64,000 nt of DNA from Enterovirga rhinocerotis. GTDB lineage: Bacteria > Pseudomonadota > Alphaproteobacteria > Rhizobiales > Beijerinckiaceae. The notes below the pieces were generated by a model. That model made no database searches. It was not told the DNA's origin and worked only from the letters and a program-made list of their open reading frames with translations. The stretch spans positions 124,001-188,000 of the forward strand of contig NZ_SNZR01000015.1 in the NCBI RefSeq assembly GCF_004363955.1, given 5' to 3'. Shown here piece by piece: positions 23,975-32,786 of the stretch (position 1 is its first letter; every line of letters starts with the position of its first letter). The position numbers and the translations under genes are program-made.

Positions 23975-25918
23975 TCAGGCCCGCGGCGGGTCGTCCCGGA
24001 TGATCTGCATCGTCGTCCCCACCGTCTCGTCTGCCCGTCCGGGTTCTGCCCGGCCGCCGAGATGGCGTGCGAGGAAGGCTTCCGTGCGCTCGTTGAACGC
24101 CAGCCGGTTCGGGGGGCGCACGAAGCCGTGGCCTTCGTCCGGGAACAGCAGATAGGTGACGGGGACGCCCTTCGCCGTCATGGCCTCCACCATCTGGTCG
24201 GACTCGGCCTGTTTCACCCGCGGATCGTTCGCGCCCTGCGCGATCAGCAGCGGCGCGCGGATGCGGTCGGCGTGATGGACGGGTGAGCGGTCGCGGATCA
24301 GCGCCATCCCCTCCTCGGTATCGGGGTCGCCGATCGCCCGCACGAGCTGCGCACGGAAGGATTCCCAATAGGGCGGGACGGTCTTCAGCAGCGTGTCGAG
24401 GTTGGCCGGGCCGACGATATCGACGCCGCACGCATAGAGGTCCGGGTTGCGCGTCATCGCGGCGAGGACGGCGTAGCCGCCGTAGCTCCCGCCCATGATC
24501 GCGATCCGCTTCGGATCCGCGACGCCCTCCGCGATCGCCCAATCGACGGCGTCCAGGAGGTCGTCGTCCATGCGCCGGCCCCATTCGCGGTCGCCCGCAT
24601 TGACGAAGCTCTTCCCGAACCCCGTCGAGGCGCGGAAATTCACGCTCAGCACGGCGTAGCCGCGATCGGCGAGCCACTGGTGGTAGACGTTGAAGCCGAA
24701 GGCGTCGCGCCCCCAAGGCCCGCCATGGACGAGGAGGACGAGCGGGCCGGGCGATGACGCACCGAGCGGCCGGGTGAGATAGGAGACGAGGCCGAGCCCG
24801 TCCCGCGCGCGGATCGTGAGCGCGCGCATCGGCGCAAGCGGCAGGCCGTCGAGTTCTGGCCGTCCGGTGCCGAGATCGGTGAGACGGCGCGCCTCGCGAT
24901 CGTAGAGCCAGGTCCGGCCGGGCCGCGTATCCGAATCGGCGGCGACGACCCAAAGGCGGTCGTCCTCCGTGCGTCCGGCAAGGCGCCAGTCGCCGATGGG
25001 TTGCCCGTCGAGAAAGGCGAGATCGCCGGCGATGCGCTCGTCGAGGGCATGCCAGCGGCTGCGCTCGTGGTTCACCGCATAGGCCAGGGGCTCGAACGTC
25101 TCGACGTCGTGGATCACGGCGCCGACATCCGCTTCGTCATGCGCGGCCAGCACCGCGGCCTCGCCGCTCGCGACGTCGATGCGGGTCAGGGCCGCCGTGT
25201 CGCGGCCCCGGCTGTCGCGGCAGAACAGGACGCGGCCCGAGGCGTCGAGGTGGTCGGGTCCCGACACGCGGGTGTCTTCCGCGTCGAAGACGAGCCAGCT
25301 CGTCCAGGCGTCGCCGTCCCGCTTCAGCACCTCGGACGAGCCGTCCGGATGGGGCTGGACGGCGAAATGGACGGCATAGTCCTCGTCGGTCACGAAGCCC
25401 AGGAAGCCCGGATTCTCCTGGATCAGCCGGCGTTCGCCCGTGGCGAGATCGACGATGTGGAGGTCGTGGAAGCGCGGGTCGCGGTCGTTGAGCGCGACCA
25501 GGATCTCGCCGCGCCGGATGCGACTGACGCCGACGACATGGGCGGCGACGCCGTCGATCGGGGTGAGGTCGCGGCTCTCGCCGAGATCGGGGTCGACGGC
25601 ATAGACGTGATAATTCTCATCGCCCTCGCGGTCCTGGACATAGACGAGGTGCCGGCCGTCATAGGTCCAGAAATAGGCGATGATCCCCCGGCCCTTGTCC
25701 TGCGTGACGGGCTTCGCGGCCGCGAGGTCGTCCGTCGGGGCGACCCAGACGTTCAGCACGTCGTCGAGCGGTGCGAGCCAGGCGAGCCGGCTGCCGTCGG
25801 GGCTGATCTGGTACGAGGCGCGGACCGGATTGCCGAAGAGATGGCGGCGGGGGATGAGATCTTTCATGGGGCCTCTTGGTTTCGGTGTCGCGCCGTCCTT
25901 GGAGCCCGGATGCGTCAT
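23975..25918 (-). CDS. S9-family (prolyl oligopeptidase-like) serine peptidase
   Basis: A 647-residue alpha/beta-hydrolase peptidase: an N-terminal beta-propeller-like half (residues about 20-385) with YQISPDGSRLAWLA, DGRHLVYVQDREGDENYH repeats, then the catalytic domain with GLGLVSYLTRP, LVHGGPWGRD, the nucleophile Ser in IMGGSYGGYAVL, Asp in GANDPRV and His in DEGHGF. No signal peptide, so likely cytoplasmic. I chose ATG 25918 because it overlaps the thioesterase stop as TGATG, which indicates coupled translation; an internal Met 17 codons later (25867) is the other candidate. Confidence 0.88.
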   Translation of the reverse strand: MTHPGSKDGATPKPRGPMKDLIPRRHLFGNPVRASYQISPDGSRLAWLAPLDDVLNVWVAPTDDLAAAKPVTQDKGRGIIAYFWTYDGRHLVYVQDREGDENYHVYAVDPDLGESRDLTPIDGVAAHVVGVSRIRRGEILVALNDRDPRFHDLHIVDLATGERRLIQENPGFLGFVTDEDYAVHFAVQPHPDGSSEVLKRDGDAWTSWLVFDAEDTRVSGPDHLDASGRVLFCRDSRGRDTAALTRIDVASGEAAVLAAHDEADVGAVIHDVETFEPLAYAVNHERSRWHALDERIAGDLAFLDGQPIGDWRLAGRTEDDRLWVVAADSDTRPGRTWLYDREARRLTDLGTGRPELDGLPLAPMRALTIRARDGLGLVSYLTRPLGASSPGPLVLLVHGGPWGRDAFGFNVYHQWLADRGYAVLSVNFRASTGFGKSFVNAGDREWGRRMDDDLLDAVDWAIAEGVADPKRIAIMGGSYGGYAVLAAMTRNPDLYACGVDIVGPANLDTLLKTVPPYWESFRAQLVRAIGDPDTEEGMALIRDRSPVHHADRIRAPLLIAQGANDPRVKQAESDQMVEAMTAKGVPVTYLLFPDEGHGFVRPPNRLAFNERTEAFLARHLGGRAEPGRADETVGTTMQIIRDDPPRA

Positions 25919-26460
25919 CACTGAGACGCGGTCTCGTCCGGCTGCTTGTCCACGGCCCGCGACCGGAGGCCGATCGATCGCCCGAGGCCGGCGGGACGCG
26001 GCAGCCGGCCATGCTCCGCTTTCATGGCGGCGAGGTTGGCGAGGATGTCCTCGGGGAAGGGGACGACACGCCGCTCGGTCATGTCGACATGAAGGAACAG
26101 CTTCTCGCAGGTCGCCGAGATCCAACCTTCGGTCGCGTGCCGGATCTCGAGATAGGCGTGGATGCGCTTCTCGTCGTGGTCGACCAACTGCACGGTCACG
26201 CGGACGGGCTGGTCGACGGTAAGCTCCCGGCGGTAGACGGCATGGATTTCGGCGGTGAAATACGAGCAGCCGCGCGTCGCGATATAGTCGGGGCCGAGCC
26301 CGGTCAGGGCGAATGCCTCGTCGACGGCCCGGTCGAACAGCACGATGTAATAGGCCATGTTGAGATGGCCGTTATAGTCGATCCAGGCAGGCTCGACCCG
26401 CATCGTGCTGGACACGAAGGGCGCGAAGACGAAAATCGGCGCCCTGGATTCCCCGTTCAA
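25918..26460 (-). CDS. Acyl-CoA thioesterase, hotdog fold
   Basis: A 180-residue hotdog-fold thioesterase of the 4-hydroxybenzoyl-CoA thioesterase class, with the active-site region PAWIDYNGHLNMAYYIVLFD near residue 24 (catalytic Asp), followed by the strands YFTAEIHAVYRREL and VTVQLVDHDEKRIHAYLEI. Similar proteins occur in carnitine-degradation loci, but no such genes are adjacent here. Its stop overlaps the start of the S9 peptidase gene. It is divergent from the D-lactate-dehydrogenase-type gene, across 260 bases. The Gln/Asp-rich C-terminal 30 residues are not conserved in the family. Confidence 0.82.
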   Translation of the reverse strand: MNGESRAPIFVFAPFVSSTMRVEPAWIDYNGHLNMAYYIVLFDRAVDEAFALTGLGPDYIATRGCSYFTAEIHAVYRRELTVDQPVRVTVQLVDHDEKRIHAYLEIRHATEGWISATCEKLFLHVDMTERRVVPFPEDILANLAAMKAEHGRLPRPAGLGRSIGLRSRAVDKQPDETASQ

Positions 26461-26720
26461 CCGCCCGATCCTCTCGACCGCCGCACCGCGCGACGCTTCC
26501 TTTCATTCACAATAAGTTGAGACCGGATGAAAGTGCGAAGCGGCACCAAGGCCCTCGATTCGTTCGCCTAAAGTGAATCGCACGTCTCCATGAGGGGATC
26601 GCGCCGTCCCGGCATGCGCATTTTCGTCGCGAGGCGGCTCCACCGCCCGCGAAAATCGTCTAGGCTGCCGCGAGAGATGGCCGGCCTCGGGAGGGCGGGC
26701 CCGGAACGGCGAAGATCGGC

Positions 26721-28181
26721 ATGTCGGCATACCCGATGGCAATGCATCCCTCGGCTGACGCCCAGGACGAGGCCATGCGCTCGCCGCAGCGGTCCCGGCC
26801 CGATGAGGCGACGGTCGCGCGGGTGACGCTCGAACTCCAGCGGCGTTTCGGCAACAGGGTCGTGACGAGCCTCGCGGTGCGCCAGCAGCATGCGCATACG
26901 ACGACCTGGATTCCCGCAGAAGCGCCGGATGTCGTCGTCTTCCCGCAGAGCACCGACGAGGTGGCCGAGATCGTCCGGCTCTGCGCGGCCGAGGCGATGC
27001 CCGTGATCCCCTTCGGCGTCGGCACATCGCTCGAAGGCCATCTGAACGCCCCCTTCGGAGGCGTCTCGATCGATACCAGCCAGATGAAGGCGATCGTCGC
27101 GGTCCATCCCGAGGATCTCGACGTGGTCGTCCAGCCCGGCGTGACGCGCAAGGAGCTGAACGAATACCTGCGCGACACGGGGCTCTTCTTCCCGATCGAC
27201 CCGGGCGCCGACGCCACCATCGGCGGGATGGCCGCGACGCGCGCCTCCGGCACCAATGCCGTCCGCTACGGCACCATGAAGGAGAACGTCCTCGCGCTGA
27301 AGGTCGTAGGGCCGACCGGCGAGGTCATCCGGACGGGCTCGCGGGCGCGAAAGAGCTCCGCCGGCTACGACCTCACGCGCCTCTTCGTCGGCTCCGAGGG
27401 AACGCTCGGGGTCATCACCGAGATCACGCTCCGCCTCGCCGGCATCCCCGAGGCGATCTCCGGCGGCACCTGCTCGTTCCCGAGCGTCAAGGCCGCCTGC
27501 GACGCCGTCATCCTCACCATCCAATGCGGGCTGCCCATCGCCCGCATCGAATTGCTGGACGAGGTGCAGGTCAGGGGCGTCAACGCCTATTCGAAGCTCT
27601 CGCTGCCCGAGACGCCGCTCCTGCTCTTCGAATTCCATGGCACCGAGGCCGGGGTGAAGGAGCAGGCCGAGCGCTTCGGCGAGATCGCCGCCGAATGCGG
27701 GGGCACGGGCTTTCGCTTCTCGACCGATCCCGAGGAGCGCTCGAAGCTCTGGCAGGCCCGGCACGACGTCTATTGGGCCTCGCTCGGCCTGCGGCCCGGC
27801 GCGAAGGGCGTCGCGAGCGACGTCTGCGTGCCGATCTCGCGCCTCGCCGAGTGCCTTGCGGAGACGAAGGAGGATATCGAGCGTTCCGGCATGATCGCGC
27901 CGATCGCCGGTCATGTCGGCGACGGCAATTTCCACGTCATGCCGCTCGTGATGATGGAGGATCCGGCGGAGGTCGAGCGGACGGAGGCCTTCATGCACCG
28001 GCTCGTCGAGCGGGCGATGCGGATGGAGGGCACCTGCACCGGCGAGCACGGTGTCGGATCGGGCAAGATGAAGTATCTGAAGGCCGAACATGGCGTCCCG
28101 GCGATCGAGATGATGAAGCTGCTCAAACGCTCGATCGATCCCGACGACATCATGAATCCCGGCAAGATCGTCGCCGTTTGA
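26721..28181 (+). CDS. FAD-linked oxidase, D-lactate dehydrogenase (cytochrome) type
   Basis: A 486-residue flavoprotein of the GlcD/Dld group, oxidising a 2-hydroxyacid to a 2-oxoacid. The FAD-binding PCMH domain (about 60-240) contains PVIPFGVGTSLEGH, DLDVVVQPGVTRKELNEYL, DPGADATIGGMAATRASGTN and LFVGSEGTLGVITEITLRL; the C-terminal domain has IAPIAGHVGDGNFH and GTCTGEHGVGSGKMKYL. These match the LDHD/D-lactate type best, but glycolate or D-2-hydroxyglutarate cannot be excluded. ATG 26721 is one of several close Met codons (26733, 26739). The AsmA gene follows after 33 bases. Confidence 0.88.
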   Translation: MSAYPMAMHPSADAQDEAMRSPQRSRPDEATVARVTLELQRRFGNRVVTSLAVRQQHAHTTTWIPAEAPDVVVFPQSTDEVAEIVRLCAAEAMPVIPFGVGTSLEGHLNAPFGGVSIDTSQMKAIVAVHPEDLDVVVQPGVTRKELNEYLRDTGLFFPIDPGADATIGGMAATRASGTNAVRYGTMKENVLALKVVGPTGEVIRTGSRARKSSAGYDLTRLFVGSEGTLGVITEITLRLAGIPEAISGGTCSFPSVKAACDAVILTIQCGLPIARIELLDEVQVRGVNAYSKLSLPETPLLLFEFHGTEAGVKEQAERFGEIAAECGGTGFRFSTDPEERSKLWQARHDVYWASLGLRPGAKGVASDVCVPISRLAECLAETKEDIERSGMIAPIAGHVGDGNFHVMPLVMMEDPAEVERTEAFMHRLVERAMRMEGTCTGEHGVGSGKMKYLKAEHGVPAIEMMKLLKRSIDPDDIMNPGKIVAV

Positions 28182-28214
28182 CCAGAGGCGGAACCACGCC
28201 GGAGGCGGCATTCG

Positions 28215-31200
28215 GTGCGTGATGTCCTGACCATCCTCGCGGGGCTGGTGATCGCGGTGCTCGTCGCCGCGCTCGCGGTGCCGCCTCTGCTCGACTGGAC
28301 GGCCTACCGATCCTGGGTCGATCGCGGAATCGCGCGTGCGACGGGCCAGGAGGCGCGGACGGAAGGGCCGCTCGACATCCGGCTCCTGCCGACGCCGCGC
28401 ATCCGCATCCGGCGCCTGCAACTCGGCTCGTTCGAGCCCGAATCGCCCTCCCTCGACGCCTGGTATCTCAGGGCCGAAATCGCGTTGACCCCGCTTCTGA
28501 CTGGGGAGGTGCGCTTCCTCGATACCCGGATAGGTCGGGCCGAGATCAAGCTGCCGACCGGCGCCGGCGGCGATTGGCGCGTCCCGGAGCGCTTCCTCGA
28601 AGAGGCGTCGCGTCGCCGGTCCTGGGTGTTCGAGGACCTGTTCGTCCATCAGTTGCTCGTGACGACGGCCGATCCCGCGACCGGCCGCACCGATCAGGTC
28701 TATGGCGAGCGCGTCCATATCCAGGCCCAGTCGCTCGCCGGACCCTGGCGCTTCGACGGCACGGCGGGCGGCCGTCCCTTCGAGATCGCGCTGGGAGAGA
28801 TCACGGCCGAGCGGACGGCGGCCATCAAGTTCGGCCGCGGCGGGGGCGGCGCGCCGCGTCTCGACATCGACGGCCAGATCACGCTCGAGTCGCGCCCTGG
28901 CGGAAGCTTCCGGCCCCTCCTCGTCGGGACCGGCCGATACCAGACGACCAAGGCCCCGGCCAAACCCGCCGGCGGGCCTGCCGAGACCGCAGCAGCGGAT
29001 CCCCTGCCGCTGCGCGCGCAGGCCGATATCCGCGCGAGCGGCCGCGTGGCCGAACTCGCCAACGTGGCCGTCGAAGCCGGGGACGGCGCCGGAGCGGTGC
29101 GGCTGACGGGAGAGGGGCGCTACCGGCTGGACGATCCCAATCTCAGCCTCACGCTCGCGGCGCGCCGGCTCGACCTTGCAGCCTTCAGGCAGGCGAACGG
29201 AGCCGGCCTCGCATCGCTGCCGTGGCGGAGCGGGGCGCGGCTGCCGCTCGACCTGTCGCTCCGGCTGGACAGCCTCGCGGTCGGTGCGGACGAGGATCTG
29301 ACGGGTCTGTCGCTGTCCCTCTCGATCGATGGCGAGCGAGGAGCGATCCGATCGTTCGAGGCCTCCGGTCCGGGGCGGTCGACGCTGCGCGCGGAGGGGA
29401 ATTTCTGGCTCGGCCTCGCGCCCGGCCTCACCGCGAGCCTCGCCTTCGGCGCGGGCGACGGCGAGCGCTTCGCGCGGGCCCTCGAGGGTGTCGGTCTTCG
29501 GGGAGCCGCCGGGCTGCTCGAGCCGAGTCCCGTCGAGGGGGCGGCCGATCTCGCCATCGCCGATCCGGTCGTATCCCTGCGCAATCTGCGCCTGGTGCAA
29601 GGGAGCCGCCGGTTGTCCGGCACCGTGCGTTACACGGAAGCGGAAGCCGGGGCGCGGCCCCGGCTGGATGCCCAGCTCGCCGTCGAGGGCCTCGACGTCG
29701 CGGCCCTCCCGGCCGGCGCGCCGCTCTTCGCGCTGGCGCGGGGCCATGATCTCGGGCTCGCGATCGATGCGCGCAACGTCGTCCATGACGGCCGCCCAGG
29801 CGGGCATATCTCGGGCCGGTTGCTCACGCGGGGCTCCGAGATCGCGCTCGATTCGCTGGAGGTGAGAGGCCTCGCGGGCGCCGAGGCCTCTCTGTCCGGC
29901 CGGATAGCGCCCGACGGAGCCGGCCGCATCGAAGGGCGCCTCACGGCGCCGCGCGCAGCGCCGCTTCTCGATCTCTTCGGTCAGGCCTGGCTCGGAGGAT
30001 TGGCCGGGCTGGTGCCTCGGCAGATCCGGGACGATGCCGTCGACCTTCGCCTCGACCTGGAACAGGCTCGGCTCGGCCCGGGCTCTGCGCCCTCGATCCG
30101 GACACGGCTCGAGGGCAGCCTCGCCGGCGGACCGTTCGAGGCGATGACGCGGGTCACCGGCGGCTCGCTCGCCGAACTCGCCATTCGGGCGGAGGGCGAG
30201 AACTGGCTCGGCGCGCCGACCGGCGCCGGCGGGGACCGCATCACCCTCTCCGGCCGCCGCGACCCCGACGGTCGGCTCGCCGTGACCCTGGCAGGCGAGG
30301 CGGCGGGCCTTGCCGTGACGACGGAGAAGCCGCTCCGGCTCGGCTCGGCCGACGACAGCGTCGACGAGGGCGTGCTGGCCATCAGCGGCCCGGACGCGAC
30401 GCCTCTCCTGGCGCGCCTCGGGCTGCCCCCCACCGGCGACAAGGTGCCGGTCGCCATGACGGGGACCCTGGCCCGCAAGGACGGTGCCCTGCTGACCTTC
30501 TCGGGGCGCATCGCTGAGAGGCGCGTCTCCGGCGAATTGTCCGGCCTGGCGGCGGGCGAAATCCGAGGCAGTGCGAGCGTCGAGCGCCTGTCGCTCCCGT
30601 GGCTTGCGTCAGCGCTCGCGCTCGGCCCGAGCAGCCCGGCGGCCGCAGGCTCGGTCTGGCCCTCCGCCCGGTTCGGCGCTCCGGCCAGCTTGTCCCGGCC
30701 GCTGTCGTTGAACGTCCGGGCGACGGAACTCGATCTCGGATCCGGCTTCGTCGGTCGTGACGTGGGCTTCGGCCTGAATGCGGGCGGCGACGGCCTGCGG
30801 ATCTCCCGCCTCGATACGCGGATCGGCGAGGCGCGGTTGCGCGGCGATCTCGCCATCGACCGCCAGGGCGGGCTCGCCTCGGTGACGGGGGAGGGCGTCG
30901 TCGAAGGCCTGCCCCTGTCCGGGATGCTGGGCGCGGCCTTCGGGTCCGGACGTCTGACCGCCAAGCTGCGCTTCGGGAGCTCGGGCGAGAGCCTCGCGGG
31001 TCTCGTCGCCAATCTCGCCGGCGCGGGCGAGGTCTCCGTGGACGGGCTTCGCGTCGAGGGTGCCGATCCCGCCGCGCCCGGCCGGGTCGCAGCGCGCGTG
31101 CTGCGCACGGACGATCCGCTGACGGCGCAGCGCTGGCAGCCGATCCTCGCGGAGGAGCTCGGCCGCGCCCCGCTCGTCGCGGGCGGTGCCGTCGCTGCCG

Positions 31201-31739
31201 GCGGAGCCCTCACGGGCGGCAGCCTGCGGCTCAGTCCGGTGCGGATCGATGCCGAAGGCGGAAGCTGGCAGGGCTCCGTGACGCTTGATCTGCGCGGGCT
31301 TTCGCTCGATGCACGAGGCGTCCTTCAGTCGAAGGAGGGACCGCGCAACTGGAGCGGGCCGCCGCCGATGCTCGGCCTCGCCTGGTCCGGACCTCTGGCG
31401 AAGCCCGCCCGCAGCATCGAGCCCGGCCCCCTGGTGAACGGCCTCGCGACCAACATCCTGACGCGCGAACTCGATCGGGTCGACACGTTCGAGCAGGATG
31501 CCGTGGAGCGCCAGCGCCGCAATTCGCGCGCCGAGATGGACCGCCAGCGACGTGCCGACGAGGCGCGGCGCCTGGAAGAGGCCCGCCGCGCACGCGAGGA
31601 GGCTCGCCGAGCGGAGGAGGCCAGGAAGGCGGACGAGGCGCGGCGCGCCGAGGAGGCACGGCGGGCCCGCGAGGCTCCATCGCTGCCGCCGCCACCCGCC
31701 CGTCCATCGACGCCGGAGATGGCGCCGAATCCGGGCTAG
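28215..31739 (+). CDS. AsmA-family envelope protein
   Basis: A 1,174-residue protein of the AsmA/TamB-like bridge family thought to move phospholipids between the membranes. An N-terminal membrane helix (about residues 5-27) is followed by the family segment AYRSWVDRGIARATGQEARTEG and LLPTPRIRIRRLQLG, then long runs of amphipathic beta strands, with the conserved C-terminal AsmA_2-like part ending near residue 1085. The tail (about 1100-1160) is an Ala/Arg/Glu coiled-coil rich in EARRA repeats, then Pro-rich. GTG 28215 was chosen for GGAGG about 10 bases upstream. Probably co-transcribed with the preceding flavoenzyme gene. Confidence 0.85.
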   Translation: MRDVLTILAGLVIAVLVAALAVPPLLDWTAYRSWVDRGIARATGQEARTEGPLDIRLLPTPRIRIRRLQLGSFEPESPSLDAWYLRAEIALTPLLTGEVRFLDTRIGRAEIKLPTGAGGDWRVPERFLEEASRRRSWVFEDLFVHQLLVTTADPATGRTDQVYGERVHIQAQSLAGPWRFDGTAGGRPFEIALGEITAERTAAIKFGRGGGGAPRLDIDGQITLESRPGGSFRPLLVGTGRYQTTKAPAKPAGGPAETAAADPLPLRAQADIRASGRVAELANVAVEAGDGAGAVRLTGEGRYRLDDPNLSLTLAARRLDLAAFRQANGAGLASLPWRSGARLPLDLSLRLDSLAVGADEDLTGLSLSLSIDGERGAIRSFEASGPGRSTLRAEGNFWLGLAPGLTASLAFGAGDGERFARALEGVGLRGAAGLLEPSPVEGAADLAIADPVVSLRNLRLVQGSRRLSGTVRYTEAEAGARPRLDAQLAVEGLDVAALPAGAPLFALARGHDLGLAIDARNVVHDGRPGGHISGRLLTRGSEIALDSLEVRGLAGAEASLSGRIAPDGAGRIEGRLTAPRAAPLLDLFGQAWLGGLAGLVPRQIRDDAVDLRLDLEQARLGPGSAPSIRTRLEGSLAGGPFEAMTRVTGGSLAELAIRAEGENWLGAPTGAGGDRITLSGRRDPDGRLAVTLAGEAAGLAVTTEKPLRLGSADDSVDEGVLAISGPDATPLLARLGLPPTGDKVPVAMTGTLARKDGALLTFSGRIAERRVSGELSGLAAGEIRGSASVERLSLPWLASALALGPSSPAAAGSVWPSARFGAPASLSRPLSLNVRATELDLGSGFVGRDVGFGLNAGGDGLRISRLDTRIGEARLRGDLAIDRQGGLASVTGEGVVEGLPLSGMLGAAFGSGRLTAKLRFGSSGESLAGLVANLAGAGEVSVDGLRVEGADPAAPGRVAARVLRTDDPLTAQRWQPILAEELGRAPLVAGGAVAAGGALTGGSLRLSPVRIDAEGGSWQGSVTLDLRGLSLDARGVLQSKEGPRNWSGPPPMLGLAWSGPLAKPARSIEPGPLVNGLATNILTRELDRVDTFEQDAVERQRRNSRAEMDRQRRADEARRLEEARRAREEARRAEEARKADEARRAEEARRAREAPSLPPPPARPSTPEMAPNPG

Positions 31740-31987
31740 GGCCGCTGCGCTCCTGCGCGCAGGGCCGCGAGGACGTGCAGCCGCAGAGCCGACGACAGGT
31801 TGCCGGTGCCGCGCCCCGCATCGATCTCGGCTACGAGCGCGCCGAGGGAGAGGCCGCGCTCCCGCGCGATCTCCCCGAGCGCGTCCCAGAACTCCGCCTC
31901 CAGCGAGACGCTGGTCCGGTGCCCCGCGATGGTGACGGAGCGCTTGGCGATCCCTCCGGCCGGCCCGTTCCCCGAGACGGCGCCCAT
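31736..31987 (-). CDS. Ribbon-helix-helix domain protein
   Basis: An 83-residue small protein with a ribbon-helix-helix fold: basic strand KRSVTIAGHRTSVSLE followed by two helices (EFWDALGEIARERGLSLGALVAEI). These proteins are found beside fumC and DUF4169 genes in many alphaproteobacteria, where the role is not established. Its ATG overlaps the DUF4169 stop as TGATG. It overlaps the 3' end of the convergent AsmA gene by 4 bases. Confidence 0.85.
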   Translation of the reverse strand: MGAVSGNGPAGGIAKRSVTIAGHRTSVSLEAEFWDALGEIARERGLSLGALVAEIDAGRGTGNLSSALRLHVLAALRAGAQRP

Positions 31988-32181
31988 CAGGTGTCGTCGG
32001 AGCCGGGCTCGCCCAGCCGATGGCCGTCGAGCCGCTTCGCCGCGAGTTCGGCGGCCGCCTCGGACCGGTCGCGCTCGGCCTTGGATCGTCCGAACTTGTG
32101 CCGGTTCGCATCGGCCTCGGCCGCGGCATCCGAGCGGGCTTTCGCCTTGCGGGCACGGCGCAGATTGATGATTTCGGCCAT
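31987..32181 (-). CDS. DUF4169-family protein
   Basis: A 64-residue basic, helical protein beginning MAEIINLRRARKAKARSDAA, the hallmark start of DUF4169, with charged helices to the end. No function is known. It is conserved beside fumC and the ribbon-helix-helix gene in alphaproteobacteria. In this window its start lies only 2 bases after the ccdB stop, so the toxin gene has been placed directly in front of it. Confidence 0.85.
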   Translation of the reverse strand: MAEIINLRRARKAKARSDAAAEADANRHKFGRSKAERDRSEAAAELAAKRLDGHRLGEPGSDDT

Positions 32182-32183
32182 GC

Positions 32184-32492
32184 TCAGACACCCGCGAAGA
32201 TTTGATCGATGCCACGCATGACAGCGTCGTGCACGTCGACGGTTCCAGAGGGTTCGCTCAAAGACGAGATGTCGATCGTCATCAGCTCGTAGAGGCATAG
32301 CCGGTAGCGTCGGCCACCGAACGCGACTTCGGGAGCGATCCGCCCGATCGCGTCTGCCTCGGTCAGCGAAAGCAGCGGCGCCACGATCCGCGTTCGAAGA
32401 TCGGACAGGAGGTCGTGCTGCAGCACGACGACAAGCCGGCCGGAGAGTGTTCCGGAGCGGCCCTTGAGCCGACACACCGAAAACTGGCGCAT
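32184..32492 (-). CDS. ccdB: CcdB-family type II toxin
   Basis: CcdB toxins poison DNA gyrase by trapping the cleavage complex. The 102-residue protein matches the family layout: MRQFSVCRLKGRSGTLSGRL start, VVVLQHDLLSDLRTRIVAPL strand-helix, then RIAPEVAFGGRRYRLCLYEL and the C-terminal helix VMRGIDQIFAGV with the family's late Gly and hydrophobic end. ATG 32492 overlaps the antitoxin stop as TGATG, as is normal for ccdAB. The usual C-terminal Trp before Gly is replaced by Phe (IFAG). Activity is inferred only. Confidence 0.85.
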   Translation of the reverse strand: MRQFSVCRLKGRSGTLSGRLVVVLQHDLLSDLRTRIVAPLLSLTEADAIGRIAPEVAFGGRRYRLCLYELMTIDISSLSEPSGTVDVHDAVMRGIDQIFAGV

Positions 32493-32734
32493 CAGAAACG
32501 CCGGTACTCGTCGCACCAGAGCCCGTCACGCTCGACGCGTTCATTCGAGCGGCGGATCGCCTCGGCATTCTCCTCGCGCCAGCGCCGCGCCTTCTCGGCG
32601 GCGACGCTCTCGCGGAGCGCGTCCTCCATGACGCCCGCCGCGTCGAGGCCGAGCGCTTTCGCGTCGGCCATCAGGGCGCCGTCGAGCTGAAGCTCGACGG
32701 CCTCGCGCTGGACGGGCTGGCGCCGGAGGTTCAT
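32492..32734 (-). CDS. ccdA: CcdA-family antitoxin
   Basis: An 80-residue antitoxin. The N-terminal part (VQREAVELQLDGALMADAKALGLD) has a ribbon-helix-helix DNA-binding pattern that would repress its own operon; the C-terminal part (RWREENAEAIRRSNERVERD, ending in GLWCDEYRRF) is the CcdB-neutralising segment. It overlaps ccdB by one base. It lies 52 bases after the fumC stop on the same strand, so it may be read from the fumC promoter, from its own promoter, or both. Confidence 0.87.
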   Translation of the reverse strand: MNLRRQPVQREAVELQLDGALMADAKALGLDAAGVMEDALRESVAAEKARRWREENAEAIRRSNERVERDGLWCDEYRRF

Positions 32735-32786
32735 GGGCGGAGATTAGCCCCGCCTCCCACGACCGGCAATGTGGCTTGAAGCGATC

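Noticed and set aside
26568-29807. A minus-strand open frame of about 1,079 codons
   Set aside because: Antisense to the D-lactate-dehydrogenase-type and AsmA genes; no domain pattern.
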